Made by a program: the position numbers and the translations under genes
NCBI GenBank assembly: GCA_943787605.1
Contig: CALSNB010000001.1
Span: 1,178,001 to 1,242,000, forward strand
Length of the DNA stretch: 64,000 nucleotides
Direction of reading: 5' to 3'
Source of the DNA: GCA-2697345 sp002697345
GTDB taxonomy: Bacteria; Pseudomonadota; Alphaproteobacteria; Rhodobacterales; Rhodobacteraceae
Notes under the pieces: generated by a model
What the model was told of the DNA's origin: nothing
The model's database searches: none
The model's input: only the letters and a program-made list of their open reading frames with translations
Part shown: in pieces, positions 18,225 through 26,830 of the stretch
How positions within the stretch are numbered: the first letter of the stretch is position 1
Layout: each line of letters begins with the position of its first letter

Positions 18225-19100
18225 ATGATAATTAAAACTATTGGAATAGTTGGGTCAGGGCAAATGGGTCGTGGAATTGCCCAATCAATGGCGATGGTAG
18301 GGTATAAAGTAATACTTTCTGACATTTCAAAAGAAGTATTAAAAACAAATGTTGAGAAAATAGTTACAAGTTTAACACGTCAAGTTAAAGATGGAAGAAT
18401 TTCATTAAATGAATGTGAAGAGGCTTTAGATAACTTAAAATCAGCTACAAAATTAGAGACAGTGGCTGGCGCTGACCTTATCATAGAAGCAGTAACTGAA
18501 GATGAAGCCGTAAAAACACTTATCTTTGAAAGCCTAACGCCACATCTAAAAGAGGACACAATTCTGACCTCAAATACATCATCAATTTCCATTACAAGAC
18601 TTGCATCAAGAACTGATCGTCCTGAAAAGTTTATGGGGTTTCATTTTATGAATCCAGTACCTTTAATGCAGTTAGTTGAATTAATTAGAGGAATTGCAAC
18701 TAATCAAGACACTTATGATTCATGCCTGTCTGTTGTAGAAAAACTAGGAAAAACTGCCGCTCAAGCAGAGGATTTCCCTGGATTTATTGTAAATCGAGTA
18801 CTGATGCCAATGATAAATGAAGCAATTTATACACTTTTTGAAGGTATAGGCTCAATTAAATCAATTGATGAATCTATGCGTCTTGGTGCAAATCATCCCA
18901 TGGGTCCACTTGAGCTTGCTGATTTCATCGGCTTGGATACCTGCCTTTCGATTATGACTGTGTTACATGACGGGCTGGCAGATACAAAATATCGACCCTG
19001 TCCACTACTGACTAAATATGTGGAAGCAGGTTGGCTTGGCAAAAAGACTGGTAAAGGGTTTTATGATTATAGTAAAAACCCAGCCGAACCATCTCGTTAA
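18225..19100 (+). CDS. 3-hydroxybutyryl-CoA dehydrogenase
   Basis: NAD(P)-dependent oxidation/reduction between 3-hydroxyacyl-CoA and 3-oxoacyl-CoA. 291 residues. The Rossmann fold begins IGIVGSGQMGRGIAQ and the catalytic His lies in MGFHFMNPVPLMQLVELI. The C-terminal domain has NHPMGPLELADFIGLDTCLSIM and GWLGKKTGKGFYDY. It follows etfA by 51 bases, as in many alphaproteobacteria. It could act in butanoate/beta-oxidation or supply an ethylmalonyl-CoA-type pathway; the gene name (hbd, hbdA or paaH) cannot be fixed from sequence alone. Confidence 0.92.
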   Translation: MIIKTIGIVGSGQMGRGIAQSMAMVGYKVILSDISKEVLKTNVEKIVTSLTRQVKDGRISLNECEEALDNLKSATKLETVAGADLIIEAVTEDEAVKTLIFESLTPHLKEDTILTSNTSSISITRLASRTDRPEKFMGFHFMNPVPLMQLVELIRGIATNQDTYDSCLSVVEKLGKTAAQAEDFPGFIVNRVLMPMINEAIYTLFEGIGSIKSIDESMRLGANHPMGPLELADFIGLDTCLSIMTVLHDGLADTKYRPCPLLTKYVEAGWLGKKTGKGFYDYSKNPAEPSR

Positions 19101-19416
19101 AAATTATTACTTTTACAACTTACTTTAATTAATTTCAAAAGCACTTTATCAACATCCCTAATACTTTCTCGGTATACCTTTAAAAAAACCATTAATTCTA
19201 TCACTAAACAAAATTTCTCCGTATGTTTAAAATACCACATAACCACTTGCGGCAATTCAGCCTAATGTTCGACACTAACTGTTGACAGTTGAGGCCTTTC
19301 ATTTTGATATGACACGATATAACTTAATACTAGTCGCTCGAGTTTTTTATATTCAAGACATAAACATATTAATCAGCTACGAATAAAGTAAAATTTTAAA
19401 GCACTAAGGACATTAG
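19101..19416. other. 316-base gap before pckA
   Basis: No credible coding sequence. The only structured element I find is the dyad at 19277-19290 overlapping a TTGACA hexamer, listed separately. The rest is A+T-rich without clear hairpins. The chvI/chvG regulators, which flank pckA divergently in rhizobia and relatives, are absent here. Confidence 0.6.
19277..19311 (+). promoter_or_regulatory. Candidate pckA promoter with operator-like dyad
   Basis: A consensus -35 hexamer TTGACA (19282-19287) is followed 18 bases later by GATATG (19306-19311), a weak -10. The -35 is embedded in a perfect inverted repeat AACTGT-TG-ACAGTT (19277-19290), which would place a bound dimeric regulator on the promoter. 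The leader to pckA would be about 100 bases. Regulation is inference from the layout only. Confidence 0.35.
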
Positions 19417-21015
19417 ATGAACCACGGAACATTCAATCTCAAAAAAACAATTGAGTATCAAGGAATTAGAGATCTAAATAACGTGTTTTATAACTTAATG
19501 GAGCCAGGGTTAATCCAAGAAGCAATTCAAAGAGGTGAAGGTGAGCTAGGAAATGGTGGTACCCTACTAGTCACTACTGGAAAACACAGCGGCAGATCAC
19601 CTAATGATAAGTTTATTGTAAAAACAGCAAGTAATGAAAACTCTGTATGGTGGGAAAACAATGCACCCATGACACCAGAGAGCTTTGAGATACTTCATAA
19701 AGATATGCTCGCTCATATGAAAGGTAAAGATTACTTTGTTCATGACTTATTTGCTGGAGCCGATCCTGAGCACAGGCTCGATGTCCGATTAGTTACCGAA
19801 CTTGCTTGGCACGGTTTATTTATTAGACATATGTTGAGAAGGCCTGATTTAAATGAATTAGTGAGATTTGACCCAGAATACACAATAATTAATTGTCCTA
19901 AATTTCATGCTAACCCCAAGAAGCATGGCTGTCGTTCAGATGTTATTATAGCAATAAACTTTGACCAAAAGTTAATCCTAATTGGTGGAACAGAGTATGC
20001 TGGTGAAAATAAAAAATCTGTATTTTCTTTATTAAATTTTTTACTACCTGAAAAAGGTATTATGCCAATGCACTGCTCAGCAAATCATGCTCACGATAAC
20101 TCAAATGATAGTGCAATATTTTTTGGGCTTTCTGGCACAGGAAAGACAACACTTTCAGCAGATCCTAATCGTACTCTAATAGGGGACGATGAGCATGGTT
20201 GGTCTAATAATGGGATATTTAATTTTGAAGGTGGCTGTTACGCAAAAACTATAGATCTTGACCCTAAAGCTGAGCCAGAAATTTTTGCTACTACCAAAAA
20301 ATTTGCAACTGTAATCGAAAATATGGTCTATGATCCAGTTACCAAAGAGTTGGATTTTCACGATGACAGTATAAGTGCTAATATGCGGTGCGCATACCCG
20401 TTAGATTATATAGCTAATGCTTCTAATAGTTCATTAGCGTGTCATCCTAAAAATATAATTATGCTAACTTGTGATGCTTTTGGAGTATTACCACCAATAG
20501 CAAGGCTTTCAACTGCTCAGGCAATTTATCACTTTTTGTCAGGGTTTACTTCAAAGGTGGCAGGAACTGAAAATGGCATAAACGAACCACAACCAACTTT
20601 TTCAACATGTTTTGGAGCACCTTTTATGCCAAGAAGGCCCGAGGTTTACGGCAACCTTCTACGACAAAAAATTGCTGATAATCAAGCACAATGTTGGCTT
20701 GTGAATACCGGGTGGACTGGGGGTCAATATGGAACTGGTTCGCGAATGCCCATCCAAGCCACCAGAGCCCTTCTATCTGCTGCTCTTGATGGCTCCCTAG
20801 GTTCAGTGAACTATCGTGTCGATAAATTCTTTGGTTTTGAAGTACCAGAATCTGTCAACGGAGTACCAGATAAGTTACTAAATCCACGTGATACATGGGA
20901 AAATAAAGAAGCCTACGATGATCAGGTGCACAAACTCATAACAATGTTTAATAAGAACTTTGAGCAATACTTACCTCATGTAGAAGCGGATGTTTGTGAT
21001 ATTGCTTTAAAATAA
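19417..21015 (+). CDS. pckA: Phosphoenolpyruvate carboxykinase (ATP)
   Basis: Converts oxaloacetate and ATP to phosphoenolpyruvate, the entry step of gluconeogenesis from C4 acids. 532 residues. The kinase-1a P-loop GLSGTGKTT is at about residues 237-245, followed by GDDEHGW, with the substrate-binding FGAPFMPRRPEVYG further on. These mark the ATP-dependent, not the GTP-dependent, family. It stands between 3-hydroxybutyryl-CoA dehydrogenase and the acyl-CoA dehydrogenase on the same strand, with its own long upstream region, which suggests independent control. Confidence 0.97.
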   Translation: MNHGTFNLKKTIEYQGIRDLNNVFYNLMEPGLIQEAIQRGEGELGNGGTLLVTTGKHSGRSPNDKFIVKTASNENSVWWENNAPMTPESFEILHKDMLAHMKGKDYFVHDLFAGADPEHRLDVRLVTELAWHGLFIRHMLRRPDLNELVRFDPEYTIINCPKFHANPKKHGCRSDVIIAINFDQKLILIGGTEYAGENKKSVFSLLNFLLPEKGIMPMHCSANHAHDNSNDSAIFFGLSGTGKTTLSADPNRTLIGDDEHGWSNNGIFNFEGGCYAKTIDLDPKAEPEIFATTKKFATVIENMVYDPVTKELDFHDDSISANMRCAYPLDYIANASNSSLACHPKNIIMLTCDAFGVLPPIARLSTAQAIYHFLSGFTSKVAGTENGINEPQPTFSTCFGAPFMPRRPEVYGNLLRQKIADNQAQCWLVNTGWTGGQYGTGSRMPIQATRALLSAALDGSLGSVNYRVDKFFGFEVPESVNGVPDKLLNPRDTWENKEAYDDQVHKLITMFNKNFEQYLPHVEADVCDIALK

Positions 21016-21074
21016 CTTAAAATTTTATAAAATTAAAATTACAAACAATAAACCGTATATTAAAAGGTAAAAAA

Positions 21075-22778
21075 GTGGTGTCAGAAAGTTCGATGTATAA
21101 AACTTTGCTAATTCCAAACCTTTTATCAATTACCGAAGTTGCTTTAACAGAACTTTCTTCAATAATAGACAGAGTCAAAATAATCTGTGTGTCGAGATTC
21201 GTAGAAAGTCAAAAATCAGAAAAAATGTTTGTAGAGGAGCATCAAACTTTTAATCACACCATAGCATGGTTATGTACATATTATATGGCTCTAGAGCGAA
21301 TGCAAAAATGGTCGTCGCAATTGAAGTTGAAGAATCGTCTGGGGGAAGTCGAAACCTTAATCCACCAAATAGCTTTTAGTGAGTATCTAGCACAAATCAA
21401 AGGTGGCATACCTATTTCTCAAGGTGAAATAGTAAGGTTAACTGATATCGAGATTGATGTTGAAAACGAATTGTTGTTCACAAACCCTGACATCAAAAAG
21501 CTAATTAATTTGGGTGCATCTCAAGATTGTAAGAAGTTTCTAATTTTACACTTATCTGAATGTTCTAAAAATGAGTTAACAGGTGACACTGGCTTAACGT
21601 CTGAATTAAATATGATTCGAGATCAATTCAGACGTTTTAGTATTGAAAAAGTAGATCCTTTTGCCCAAAACTGGCACCTTAATGATGAATTAATACCGAT
21701 GAACCTTATCCAAGAAATGGCAAACCTTGGTGTATTTGGAATGTCTATTCCTGAACAGTACGGTGGGTTAGGTTTGTCAAAAATTGCGCTATGTGTCGTC
21801 TCGGAAGAATTATCCAGGGGTTACATTGGCGTCGGGAGTTTAGGGACTCGTAGTGATATCGCAGCTGAATTAATTTTGTGTGGAGGAACAGACAATCAAA
21901 AAGGAAAATGGCTTCCAAAAATAGCTAACGGAGAAATTTTACCAACCGCTGTTTTCACTGAACCTAACACAGGATCCGATCTCGGTGCTCTAACTACAAA
22001 AGCAATTAAATTTAACAATGGTTACAAGATCACTGGAAATAAAACTTGGATTACTCATGGAAGTCGTGCTCAGTTAATGACAGTACTTACTCGGACAAGC
22101 AGAACACTTTCCAACCACAAGGGGTTATCGATGTTCCTAGCTGAAAAAACACCTGGTAATAATGATGATTTTTTTCCTGATACGGCCCTTACTGGAGGAG
22201 AAATTCAGGTAATAGGTTATAGAGGTATGAAAGAATTTGAACTTGCTTTTGATGAGTTTTACGTACCAAAAGAGAACTTACTTGGTGAAAAAGAAGGTTT
22301 TGGTTTTAATCAACTTATGCAAACATTTGAGTCAGCGAGAATACAAACCGCTTCCAGAGCTATTGGCATCACACAATCCGCTTGTGAGCTGGCTATAAAG
22401 TATGCCAATGATCGACATCAATTTGGTAAAAAAATAATAAAGTTCCCTAGAGTATATAATAAGCTTGCTATGATGGTTGTAGAACTAATGGTGAGTAGAC
22501 AACTGACTTATTACGCTGCTGAACAAAAAGATAATAATAAAAGATGTGACTTGGAAGCGGGTATGGCAAAGCTACTTTCTTCCAGAGTAGCCTGGTCAGC
22601 TGCCGATAACTCTCTTCAAATTCATGGTAGCTATGGATATGCTTTAGAGCATCCAGCAAGCCGTCTCCTGTGCGACGCAAGGATTATTAATATTTTTGAA
22701 GGCACAGCGGAGATTCAAGCTAACGTTATATCTAGAAGAATATTATCAAATTCAATTAACGAAAAAAATATCTCATAA
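21075..22778 (+). CDS. mcd: Acyl-CoA dehydrogenase with N-terminal extension, probable (2S)-methylsuccinyl-CoA dehydrogenase
   Basis: Flavoprotein oxidising an acyl-CoA with ETF as acceptor. 567 residues: about 170 poorly conserved helical residues precede a standard acyl-CoA dehydrogenase core. That core has AVFTEPNTGSDLGAL, KTWITHGSRA, ANDRHQFGKKI, and FEGTAEIQ with the probable catalytic Glu. The long N-terminal extension is typical of methylsuccinyl-CoA dehydrogenase (Mcd, about 550 residues) of the ethylmalonyl-CoA pathway, whereas short- and medium-chain enzymes have about 380 residues. A GTG start follows AAAAGG. The gene overlaps the end of convergent recO by six bases. The specific substrate is inferred. 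Confidence 0.75.
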   Translation: MVSESSMYKTLLIPNLLSITEVALTELSSIIDRVKIICVSRFVESQKSEKMFVEEHQTFNHTIAWLCTYYMALERMQKWSSQLKLKNRLGEVETLIHQIAFSEYLAQIKGGIPISQGEIVRLTDIEIDVENELLFTNPDIKKLINLGASQDCKKFLILHLSECSKNELTGDTGLTSELNMIRDQFRRFSIEKVDPFAQNWHLNDELIPMNLIQEMANLGVFGMSIPEQYGGLGLSKIALCVVSEELSRGYIGVGSLGTRSDIAAELILCGGTDNQKGKWLPKIANGEILPTAVFTEPNTGSDLGALTTKAIKFNNGYKITGNKTWITHGSRAQLMTVLTRTSRTLSNHKGLSMFLAEKTPGNNDDFFPDTALTGGEIQVIGYRGMKEFELAFDEFYVPKENLLGEKEGFGFNQLMQTFESARIQTASRAIGITQSACELAIKYANDRHQFGKKIIKFPRVYNKLAMMVVELMVSRQLTYYAAEQKDNNKRCDLEAGMAKLLSSRVAWSAADNSLQIHGSYGYALEHPASRLLCDARIINIFEGTAEIQANVISRRILSNSINEKNIS

Positions 22779-23504
22779 TGCTCCTTTACGTCTGAGAATA
22801 TTCAAAAGTCTTTCCCTAGATGCTGGGAGAGGCCTATCATTCATCAAGGGTGCCAACCAATTCTTTAAAAAATATCCTGTAACCTTAAATCCATCCTCTA
22901 AGCTGGCATCAGAACTCTGATCAATGTCCGTAAGACAAGCAGGCAAAGGTAGTAACTTATCAGCCCATTTTCCTGCGGCTTTTTTTGACACGGCTCGGCC
23001 AGATTTTGGTGAAATATATCGCAAATTTTCACTTTGATTCGTTACAGCGCATCTATCTAAGTCAAGACCAAACCCCATATCTTGGAGTAGGGCCAGCTCC
23101 CATTTCATATAGAAGAAAGGCCAGTTAGTGTTATTAATTAACATGTCTAAGAGATGAATTGTGCGATCGTATAGCAATGGATGAGGGTCCCTTTCAGATA
23201 ACGAAAACCTCAAAAGGCTACAAATAACGCTTAATCCAGCTAAAGAATCTCGCTGATTTAATACCATTGAAAACCTTGAACTTAACATTTCCGTAGAAAA
23301 CACACCAAGGTGATTTTCTAACCTTGCTCTCCACGTTACATCCAGCTGTGCACCAGGTTGTAAGGTTGGTGCAATTTTCTTAGATTTTCCACCTCTCACA
23401 ACGCCATAATAAACTCCATATTCTCGAGTAAAAACTTCTATAATAGTAGATGTTTCTCCTAAATTCCGTACACCCAATAATAAACCTTCTGCGCTCCATT
23501 CCAT
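22773..23504 (-). CDS. recO: DNA repair protein RecO
   Basis: Recombination mediator that, with RecR, helps RecA replace SSB on gapped DNA. 243 residues. It begins MEWSAEGLLLGVRNLGETS with the N-terminal OB-fold (EYGVYYGVVRGGKS), followed by the helical domain. The ATG at 23504 overlaps the DUF1491 stop by one base (TGATG). It is the last gene of the pdxJ-acpS-lepB-rnc-era-DUF1491-recO series and converges with the acyl-CoA dehydrogenase gene. Confidence 0.93.
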   Translation of the reverse strand: MEWSAEGLLLGVRNLGETSTIIEVFTREYGVYYGVVRGGKSKKIAPTLQPGAQLDVTWRARLENHLGVFSTEMLSSRFSMVLNQRDSLAGLSVICSLLRFSLSERDPHPLLYDRTIHLLDMLINNTNWPFFYMKWELALLQDMGFGLDLDRCAVTNQSENLRYISPKSGRAVSKKAAGKWADKLLPLPACLTDIDQSSDASLEDGFKVTGYFLKNWLAPLMNDRPLPASRERLLNILRRKGAL

Positions 23505-23836
23505 CAATCACTGATTCCTGGCTCATTAAGCAAATGTCTACCTTGCTTGTCCTCGACTTCAATGACCCATATGTCAGGATCATATTCTTTTTGTTTGTCC
23601 AGTTTCTTATCAACCTCTAGCTCAATACCCTCAGACAAAATTACCCAAGATCTACTGTCAGAAGCTAAATCAAAAGATCTTTGATATGCTTTAGCCAAGC
23701 CATCCAACGTATTCAATTTAACAAAAACTGTTCCTGCATTCAGATCACCTTTTTGTGTAACAAACGAAGGAATTCCTTTCAATCTAAGCCTGGTAATATA
23801 ACTATGGGCCCATAGCTCAGTGGTTAACCTAATCAT
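23504..23836 (-). CDS. DUF1491 family protein
   Basis: 110-residue soluble protein of a family confined largely to alphaproteobacteria. Characteristic parts are the N-terminal TELWAHSYITRLRLKGIPSF and the central GTVFVKLNTLDG; the C-terminal DPDIWVIEVEDKQGRHLL is also typical. No function is known to me. It overlaps era by four bases (ATGA) and recO by one, so it is translationally coupled to both, in the order I recognise from related genomes. Confidence 0.85.
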   Translation of the reverse strand: MIRLTTELWAHSYITRLRLKGIPSFVTQKGDLNAGTVFVKLNTLDGLAKAYQRSFDLASDSRSWVILSEGIELEVDKKLDKQKEYDPDIWVIEVEDKQGRHLLNEPGISD

Positions 23837-24744
23837 ACGTTTCCATCATTATAGCTTAGACCCATTTCAGTATATCTGGCTTTTTCTTCTTGCCAATTAG
23901 GTCGGACCTTTACTTTAAGTAATAAATGAACGGTAAGACCTAAGAACTCAATTAGATCAGCTCTAGCGTCCTGTCCAATAGACTTAATGGTAGTACCTTT
24001 ATTGCCCAAAATAATTCCCTTATGTCCATCTCTAACAACATAGATAATCTGCTCTATCAAAACAGAGCCGTCAGGTTTTTCTACCCACCGCTCTGTTTCA
24101 ACAGTAAGTTGATAAGGTAACTCTTGGTGGAGTCTAAGAATAAGTTTCTCTCTAGTAATCTCAGAAGCAATAACCCGCAACGGTAAATCCGCTATCTGTT
24201 CCTCTGGGTACAACCATGGCTCTTGAGGAAGCATACTAGCCAACCACAACTTTAGCTTATCAACTCCGTGACCCTTCTCCGCCGAAATCATGAAGGTTTC
24301 CTCAAAATTGAATATCTCATTTAGTTCCCTCGTAATACTAAGTAATTTTTCAGGACTAGTGCGATCAATCTTATTTATAACTAAAATAACATGCTTAGAC
24401 TGAACTTTGCCATCTATCTCCTCAATTATTTTTCTTACTGTTTCAGTAATTCCCTTATGGGCTTCTATCAATAAAGCTACTACATCTGCATCAATCGCTC
24501 CACTCCAAGCTGAAGCAACCATTGCACGATCTAAGCGCCGTTTTGTTTTAAAAAGACCAGGAGTATCAACGAATACGATTTGTGTGTCCCCTTCAATAGC
24601 CACACCTCGAATTCTTCCCCTTGTTGTTTGGACTTTATGAGTAACAATGGAAATTTTTGAGCCAACCATTCGATTTAATAATGTTGACTTTCCAACATTT
24701 GGTTCACCAATTAATGCAACAAACCCTGCTCTTTTTTTACTCAC
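23833..24744 (-). CDS. era: GTPase Era
   Basis: Essential GTPase that binds the 3' end of 16S rRNA during 30S assembly. 303 residues. G1 is GEPNVGKS (about residues 13-20), then DTPGLF (G3) and NKID (G4). The C-terminal KH domain contains GNKGTTIKSIGQDARADL. The frame is open to 24777, but the GTG at 24744 is chosen because AAAGGA lies six bases upstream and it gives the family start (MSKKRAGFVALIGEPNVGKS). It overlaps the rnc stop by eight bases. Confidence 0.96.
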   Translation of the reverse strand: MSKKRAGFVALIGEPNVGKSTLLNRMVGSKISIVTHKVQTTRGRIRGVAIEGDTQIVFVDTPGLFKTKRRLDRAMVASAWSGAIDADVVALLIEAHKGITETVRKIIEEIDGKVQSKHVILVINKIDRTSPEKLLSITRELNEIFNFEETFMISAEKGHGVDKLKLWLASMLPQEPWLYPEEQIADLPLRVIASEITREKLILRLHQELPYQLTVETERWVEKPDGSVLIEQIIYVVRDGHKGIILGNKGTTIKSIGQDARADLIEFLGLTVHLLLKVKVRPNWQEEKARYTEMGLSYNDGNV

Positions 24745-25420
24745 CTTTAATCCTTTCAAGTAAATTCTTAGCAGCAACCTGCTCAGCTAATCTTTTTGAT
24801 TTAGAGGTGCCTTCTTCACACTCTCCAGAAGCAACCAGAACAGAAACTTTAAAAATTGGATCATGGTCTGGCCCTGAACGTTCTACTACAGAATAAATTG
24901 GTGGGCTCTGTCCCCAGCCCTGAACTAACTCTTGGAGGGAAGTCTTTGGGTCTCTGGCATCATGTTCTACCTTATTTATTCGATCTCCCCATAACCGAGT
25001 AATAAAATCACTCACTACAACAAATCCGCCATCAAGATAAATGGCGGCTATCAATGCTTCCATTGTGTCTCCCAATATAGCTTGTTTTTTCCGCCCACCA
25101 GACGCCATTTCAGAATTTCCAAGTTTCAAAACTTCACCTAAATTGATTTCACGAGCAATTTCAGCACAAGTTTCTTTTCTGACCATAGCGTTAAATCTAG
25201 GGGCCAACACACCCTCCGACGCACTGATATCTTTCTCCAAGAGTGTTTGCGCTATTACTAGTCCAAGGACACGATCCCCAAGAAACTCCAATCTCTGATT
25301 GTCAGGCCTAGTAGCAGAAGAAAACGAACTATGAGTAAGTGCTCTAACTAACAGTTCTGGGTTGTTAAAAGAATATTTTATCCGCTTAGAAAAAGCACTC
25401 AATTCAGAGGATAATTTCAT
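24737..25420 (-). CDS. rnc: Ribonuclease III
   Basis: Double-strand-specific endonuclease that processes rRNA precursors and structured mRNAs. 227 residues. The signature NQRLEFLGDRVLGLV carries catalytic Glu45 and Asp49, and the second acidic cluster is GDTMEALIAAIYLDGG. The C-terminal double-stranded RNA-binding domain (KTSLQELVQGWGQSPPIY ... AEQVAAKNLLERI) is complete. It overlaps era, as in most proteobacteria. Confidence 0.97.
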   Translation of the reverse strand: MKLSSELSAFSKRIKYSFNNPELLVRALTHSSFSSATRPDNQRLEFLGDRVLGLVIAQTLLEKDISASEGVLAPRFNAMVRKETCAEIAREINLGEVLKLGNSEMASGGRKKQAILGDTMEALIAAIYLDGGFVVVSDFITRLWGDRINKVEHDARDPKTSLQELVQGWGQSPPIYSVVERSGPDHDPIFKVSVLVASGECEEGTSKSKRLAEQVAAKNLLERIKGE

Positions 25421-25548
25421 AGGCTTCCCTTAATCATTAACATAGTACTATGGACATATATTATTTATCGATAATTATATCATAGATCATAATTTGTTCT
25501 TATTTACTATTAAGCCGATGTTTACTTATAACATAAATTTTTTTTATA

Positions 25549-26337
25549 TTAGTAGACTGCTTTAAAAAATCGTTCTTTTCGCCAGGTCCAGAAATAAAGC
25601 ATCTTTTTCCCTGCTGATGAAAACAATATCCGATCTGCTCGTCCTAAAAGATTTTGAAATGGCACAAAGCCTACACCACCTCTTTGTTGCATAAATCTAG
25701 AATCTACAGAATTATCTCTATTGTCGCCCATAAAAAAGAAATGCCCCACTGGTACGTTAAAAGCTCGTGTATTATCTCCAGGCAAACCGTCTCGGATATT
25801 TAAAACATGATGTTCTGGGCTGCCTTCCAAAGACTCCAAAAGCTTCTCTTTCTTACATACTGCTCCTGTTTGAGCAGTATTATTAGAGCAGGCAGGATAC
25901 CCCCCCATTGAACCTTGCCCTTCATAGATCTCTTCAAAGTATCCATTATCCACTTGCTTTTGTTCATTACCATTTAAGAAAATGATACCATCTTTGACTT
26001 GGATGGTATCACCAGGCAAACCAATCAGGCGTTTAATATAGTCCTGTCCACTTATTGGATGCCTAAAAACCACGACATCTCCTCGAGACGGGTCTTTAGC
26101 AAAAATTCTACCAGAAATAGGGCAAATATTAAATGGACAAGAATATTTTGAGTAACCATAGACCATCTTATTAACAAATAGGAAATCACCAACTAAAAGA
26201 GTATCTTTCATAGACCCAGAAGGGATCCAAAAAGGTTGGAAAAAAAGGCTTCGAAAAATGCCTGCTATTAATAAAGCGTACACTATTGTTTTAATAGTTT
26301 CCACTATACCATCTTTTTTTTCTATTTTACTTGCCAT
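25549..26337 (-). CDS. lepB: Signal peptidase I
   Basis: Inner-membrane protease that removes signal peptides from exported proteins. 262 residues. One N-terminal membrane helix (about residues 13-33) precedes the catalytic Ser42 in IPSGSMKDTL. The catalytic Lys102 lies in YIKRLIGLPGD, and the box GDNRDNSVDSR is present. A cysteine-containing insert (YSKYSCPFNICP) resembles other alphaproteobacterial enzymes. It lies between acpS and rnc on the same strand. Confidence 0.96.
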   Translation of the reverse strand: MASKIEKKDGIVETIKTIVYALLIAGIFRSLFFQPFWIPSGSMKDTLLVGDFLFVNKMVYGYSKYSCPFNICPISGRIFAKDPSRGDVVVFRHPISGQDYIKRLIGLPGDTIQVKDGIIFLNGNEQKQVDNGYFEEIYEGQGSMGGYPACSNNTAQTGAVCKKEKLLESLEGSPEHHVLNIRDGLPGDNTRAFNVPVGHFFFMGDNRDNSVDSRFMQQRGGVGFVPFQNLLGRADRILFSSAGKKMLYFWTWRKERFFKAVY

Positions 26338-26388
26338 TTTTCACTCTCTTAAATCTTTACTGCTAGATGCGGGCTACAGTGACTTAAG

Positions 26389-26793
26389 TCAACCAATTCT
26401 TGGTATGGATTCAATTAGAACAAACGCCTGAGCCCACGGGTGATCATCAGTCAATGATACGTGAACAAATGCTTTATGGCCCTTTGGTGTCAGACTATTG
26501 AGTCTTTTTTCAGCCCATCCAGTTAGTTTCATTACCGGTTGACCGGTATTAAGATTTATTACTCCCATATCTCTCCATGAAATACCCATCCTCAGCCCAG
26601 TCCCTAAAGCCTTAGAACAAGCTTCTTTTGCTGCCCATCGTTTTGCTAATGTACTAGCTTCATCTGGACGCGATTTTGCCTTAGATTTTTCTAGCTCGGT
26701 AAATACTCGATTCCTGAACCGATCTCCAAAACGCTTTAGTGTCGCTTCTATACGATCAATATTTGCTAAGTCAGTTCCAATTCCAATAATCAT
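26389..26793 (-). CDS. acpS: Holo-[acyl-carrier-protein] synthase
   Basis: Attaches 4'-phosphopantetheine from CoA to acyl carrier protein. 134 residues. The metal-binding Asp8 lies in GIGTDLANIDRI and Glu57 in KRWAAKEACSKALGTG. Between pdxJ (37 bases upstream) and lepB (51 bases downstream), the conserved alphaproteobacterial order. Confidence 0.96.
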   Translation of the reverse strand: MIIGIGTDLANIDRIEATLKRFGDRFRNRVFTELEKSKAKSRPDEASTLAKRWAAKEACSKALGTGLRMGISWRDMGVINLNTGQPVMKLTGWAEKRLNSLTPKGHKAFVHVSLTDDHPWAQAFVLIESIPRIG

Positions 26794-26830
26794 AGTAAAT
26801 TATCCAAAAACTTTAACCTAAACTTTCTAC

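Noticed and set aside
25421..25548. A+T-rich gap between rnc and lepB as a possible promoter or origin-like region
   Set aside because: No DnaA-box cluster, repeated motif or clear promoter pair; simple A+T richness only.
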